From Crocodylus rhombifer (taxonomy: Eukaryota; Chordata; Crocodylia; Crocodylidae), in assembly GCA_038503035.1 (NCBI GenBank), contig JAVSML010024722.1:437332-501331 (forward strand): 64,000 bases of DNA, written 5' to 3'. This document shows positions 62,016 through 64,000 of the stretch, one piece after another; position 1 is the first letter of the stretch, and every line of letters begins with the position of its first letter. The position numbers and the translations under genes are program-made. The notes beneath the pieces were generated by a model. The model made no database searches. It was not told where the DNA came from and saw nothing but the letters and a program-made list of their open reading frames with translations.

Positions 62016-63330
62016 GCCCAGCAGTTACACATGGACAGTGGTTGACAGGCAAGGGGTGGAAGTAGTGGTCAGGAGACCCAGAGAGGGGCTTGGAGACATA
62101 TAAGCCCAGGGGCTGAGGCAAGATGGGTAGTCTGTCTCTGCAAACTGCAAGGAGTGGAGTGGAGTGGAGTGGAGTGGAGGAGTGGGACCTGAGTGGCCTA
62201 GGACTCCAGAGTGCAGGAAAGCTGCAGGGGAGACCCTGCACCACCAGGCAGCTGGGAAAAGTATTTTGGGCCTGGTGCTGTAGCTCATTGCCATGGTATG
62301 GTGTTGACTCAGGGTTGGGAAAACCTTTTTGTTTGGAGGTGGATACTCACATTTTTCTTGTGTGTGGAAGTTGGACTGGAGGACTGAATTGTGCCTGGAG
62401 AGGAGGAGGAGGCCACTGAGAAGGGTTCCAGGGACACTGCAGGTCCTAAACCCTTCAAAGGAAGAGAGTGCTGCTGTCAGCAGAAGGACTAGGATGTCAG
62501 ACAGAAAATACCGGGGCCCAGGAGCCCAGAGCCTGAGAAGGGCAAGACCAGACAGATCCTGTGAAAGGCAAGACTGGGTCCAGGCCTTGCAAATCTAGGG
62601 TTCTGGAACAGTGGACCTTGGGTGGAGGGGCCCAGCCAGAATAAAGTGGGCCAAGAACAGGGGGCCTGAACCCAGACAAGGACTTGAGAACCAACGTGAA
62701 AACACCTGTCCTCGAGAGGCAGCCTTCCTTTCCACTTATAACATCAAAGTGTAGCAGACAAGACAGTAATATGGGACCCTGAGAGGCCAGAAGTAGTGAG
62801 CAAGGTGGGGATCCAGGTGACCACTGGGGGGTGACTTTGCTGCCCCCATTCCAGACCATCTATAAAAGCCCCAAGTGATTAAACTATGGTTACTGGGATC
62901 CTCATCCAGGTGGCACTTTCCCCTTTGCTTTCTTTCCCTAGCTTATGTTGACTGTCCCCACACCTGGAGACAGAGTAGTACAGCCTCTGGGACTGAAGGA
63001 ATCCTTGCTCCAAAGGCTCAGGGGTTCTGGAGACCCTGCATAACATCTATACTGGTGCAGTACAGTGGAGGTTGCTCAGGGGAGGGCCATGAAACAGGAC
63101 TGCACTTTGTATCCATGCATGCTGGGGGCCTGTGTGGTGTGGTACATCCACAGGGTGCATTAGTGGTTTGCATGGCATGATGCGGGCTGTGTGGTGTGGT
63201 GGGGGTTTCACATGGTACAGCATATGGCCCGCATAATATGTAGCCTACAGGTGTGCAGCCTCCTCCTTATGTTGCTGGGGGAGCCTGCAGCTCCCATCCA
63301 CTTAAAATTTGGACACCCTTGATACAGACT
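62016..63330. other. GC-rich repeat-like block of unknown class
   Basis: Contains CCAGAGCCTGAGAAGGGCAA, GGAGACCCTGCACCACC and a TATAAAAGCCCC word at about 62861. It recalls LTR or leader sequence of a retroelement in style, but I see no paired LTR, no primer-binding site and no protein motif. ORFs of up to 120 codons overlap on both strands. Confidence 0.3.
62151..62185 (+). repeat. (GGAGT)n simple repeat
   Basis: About six tandem GGAGT units. Confidence 0.95.
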
Positions 63331-63479
63331 ACAGCTGTACTCTTCTTCTCTACCTCAGGTTTTTTTTTTTTAATACTAATAAACATTTAGTACCATAAGA
63401 CATCATCTTATTATACCTCAAAACCAATTTTTGCCTCCCACTATTTGTTGCCATGTCCTTCTTGCACCCAGTACTAACA

Positions 63480-63640
63480 GTTAGCTAATCTTAATAGCCT
63501 TTGTCATTCTAGCACATTTTTAATCCTAAAACATATTGTAAATTCCACTAGGAAGGGATGTTGTTTCCTCATTTGTCTGTAAAGGGCCTTGTACACTTAT
63601 TGGGCTACATAAATAAATAAGCAATAATAAAGGAGCCATA
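63480..63640 (+). mobile_element. L2-type LINE 3' end
   Basis: ATTGTAAATTCCACTAGGAA, GGATGTTGTTTCCTCATTTG, TCTGTAAAGGGCCTTGTACA and the ATAAATAAATAA tail follow the 3' end of L2 (a stretch of the form gactgtaagctc...agggactgt...ctgtaaagcgcct...aataaat). About 160 bases remain. Confidence 0.65.
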
Positions 63641-64000
63641 TCCTGTCTTCATAAGCCATAGATACAATTCCGTTAGAGCCTGGGAGAGCCATGCTTACCC
63701 AGAAGGTAAGTCTGGAATTCAGACTGTATTTGTTGTCTTTGTGCTGCTGGAATTAAGTTCCAGCACTCATTTTTACCAAGGAAAAATTTACAATGAATTT
63801 GCACCTTTTGTAGTATTCATCTACACACTCTGTAGGGCAGGCTTGCTTTGCCTTTTCTTTTCTCACAAATGTTTTCTGTTTCCAGCAAGGATAGTCTATG
63901 CACTGAGAAAAAAATAATGATACTGTGTGCATTTTGTTTTGGAGGGATTTATGTGCATCTGTCCTAGTGCAGTTTAAACCAAGTGTGCCAGGATTTGTCC
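63641..64000. other. Intron, nothing recognised
   Basis: No supported feature. Confidence 0.45.

Larger units (their letters stand above)
29992..64000 (+). other. ARHGAP15: ARHGAP15 intron downstream of the linker exon (3' part outside window)
   Basis: It opens with a consensus GTAAGT donor. I searched by eye for the next exon, expected to encode a basic segment just before the RhoGAP domain, and did not find it, so the intron is longer than 34 kb. It is the repeat-rich half of the window; individual elements are listed separately. Confidence 0.7.

Noticed and set aside
62861..62872. TATAAAAG as a gene promoter
   Set aside because: No transcript or downstream coding sequence supports it, and it lies in a repeat-like block inside an intron.
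62025..63180. ORFs of 86-120 codons
   Set aside because: Both-strand overlap in GC-rich repeat-like sequence, no recognisable domain, no splice context.
1..64000. CRISPR arrays, tRNA or rRNA genes, bacterial operons
   Set aside because: No spaced direct repeats of that kind, no RNA gene signatures, and the sequence is clearly vertebrate intron.

Overview
The window is AT-rich vertebrate nuclear DNA that is almost entirely intronic. Its repeats point to a reptile-grade sauropsid, most likely a crocodilian: several CR1 LINEs with the archosaur/turtle-type 3' end, old L2 and MIR copies, and many non-autonomous DNA transposons with clear target-site duplications. There is no operon, tRNA, rRNA or CRISPR array. 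The species call is inference from repeat style.

The only host coding sequence I can support is two exons on the + strand, 27402-27500 and 29865-29991. They have canonical splice sites and compatible phases. Their peptides match the end of the PH domain and the following linker of ARHGAP15, a Rac-directed RhoGAP. Everything before 27402, between the exons, and after 29991 is intron of this gene, with the gene's ends outside the window.

Layout. 1-9.6 kb: intron with an old L2 piece, a (CA)n tract containing a 10-N gap, a Charlie-like hAT remnant and poly-G runs. 9.6-14.2 kb: a short terminal-inverted-repeat element, two long copies of a GC-rich inverted-repeat element (10.2-11.4 and 13.0-14.1 kb), and between them a Tigger1-like deletion element. 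14.2-21.1 kb: plain intron with a 62-bp mini-element in the next kilobases (20.5 kb). 21.1-26.7 kb: a short form of the GC-rich family, an element centred on a perfect 19-bp palindrome, a hAT foldback element, a CR1 tail, a Penelope-like element with 11-bp target duplications, and a MIR. 27.4-30.0 kb: the two exons, with another short GC-rich-family element between them. 32.3-34.7 kb: a 2.4-kb CR1 on the minus strand. 34.8-39.0 kb: GC-richer repeat-like sequence, then a second Tigger1-like copy nested in another element. 42-46 kb: G-rich, repeat-derived sequence with a decayed Harbinger transposase abutting a CR1 that has an in-frame internal deletion. 48.6-50.5 kb: another inverted-repeat element and a second hAT foldback. 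55-59.6 kb: two more CR1 copies, a MIR, and a short hairpin hAT element with a perfect 8-bp duplication. 61-63.7 kb: inverted partner of the 22-kb element, GC-rich repeat-like sequence, L2 3' end.

The most interesting points are: (1) two copies of an internally deleted element that looks nearly the same as mammalian Tigger1, which raises horizontal transfer; (2) a 62-bp insertion that fuses the head and tail of a 527-bp Penelope-like element, both with 11-bp duplications; (3) three repeat families placed in opposite orientation on either side of the two exons, which could favour back-splicing.
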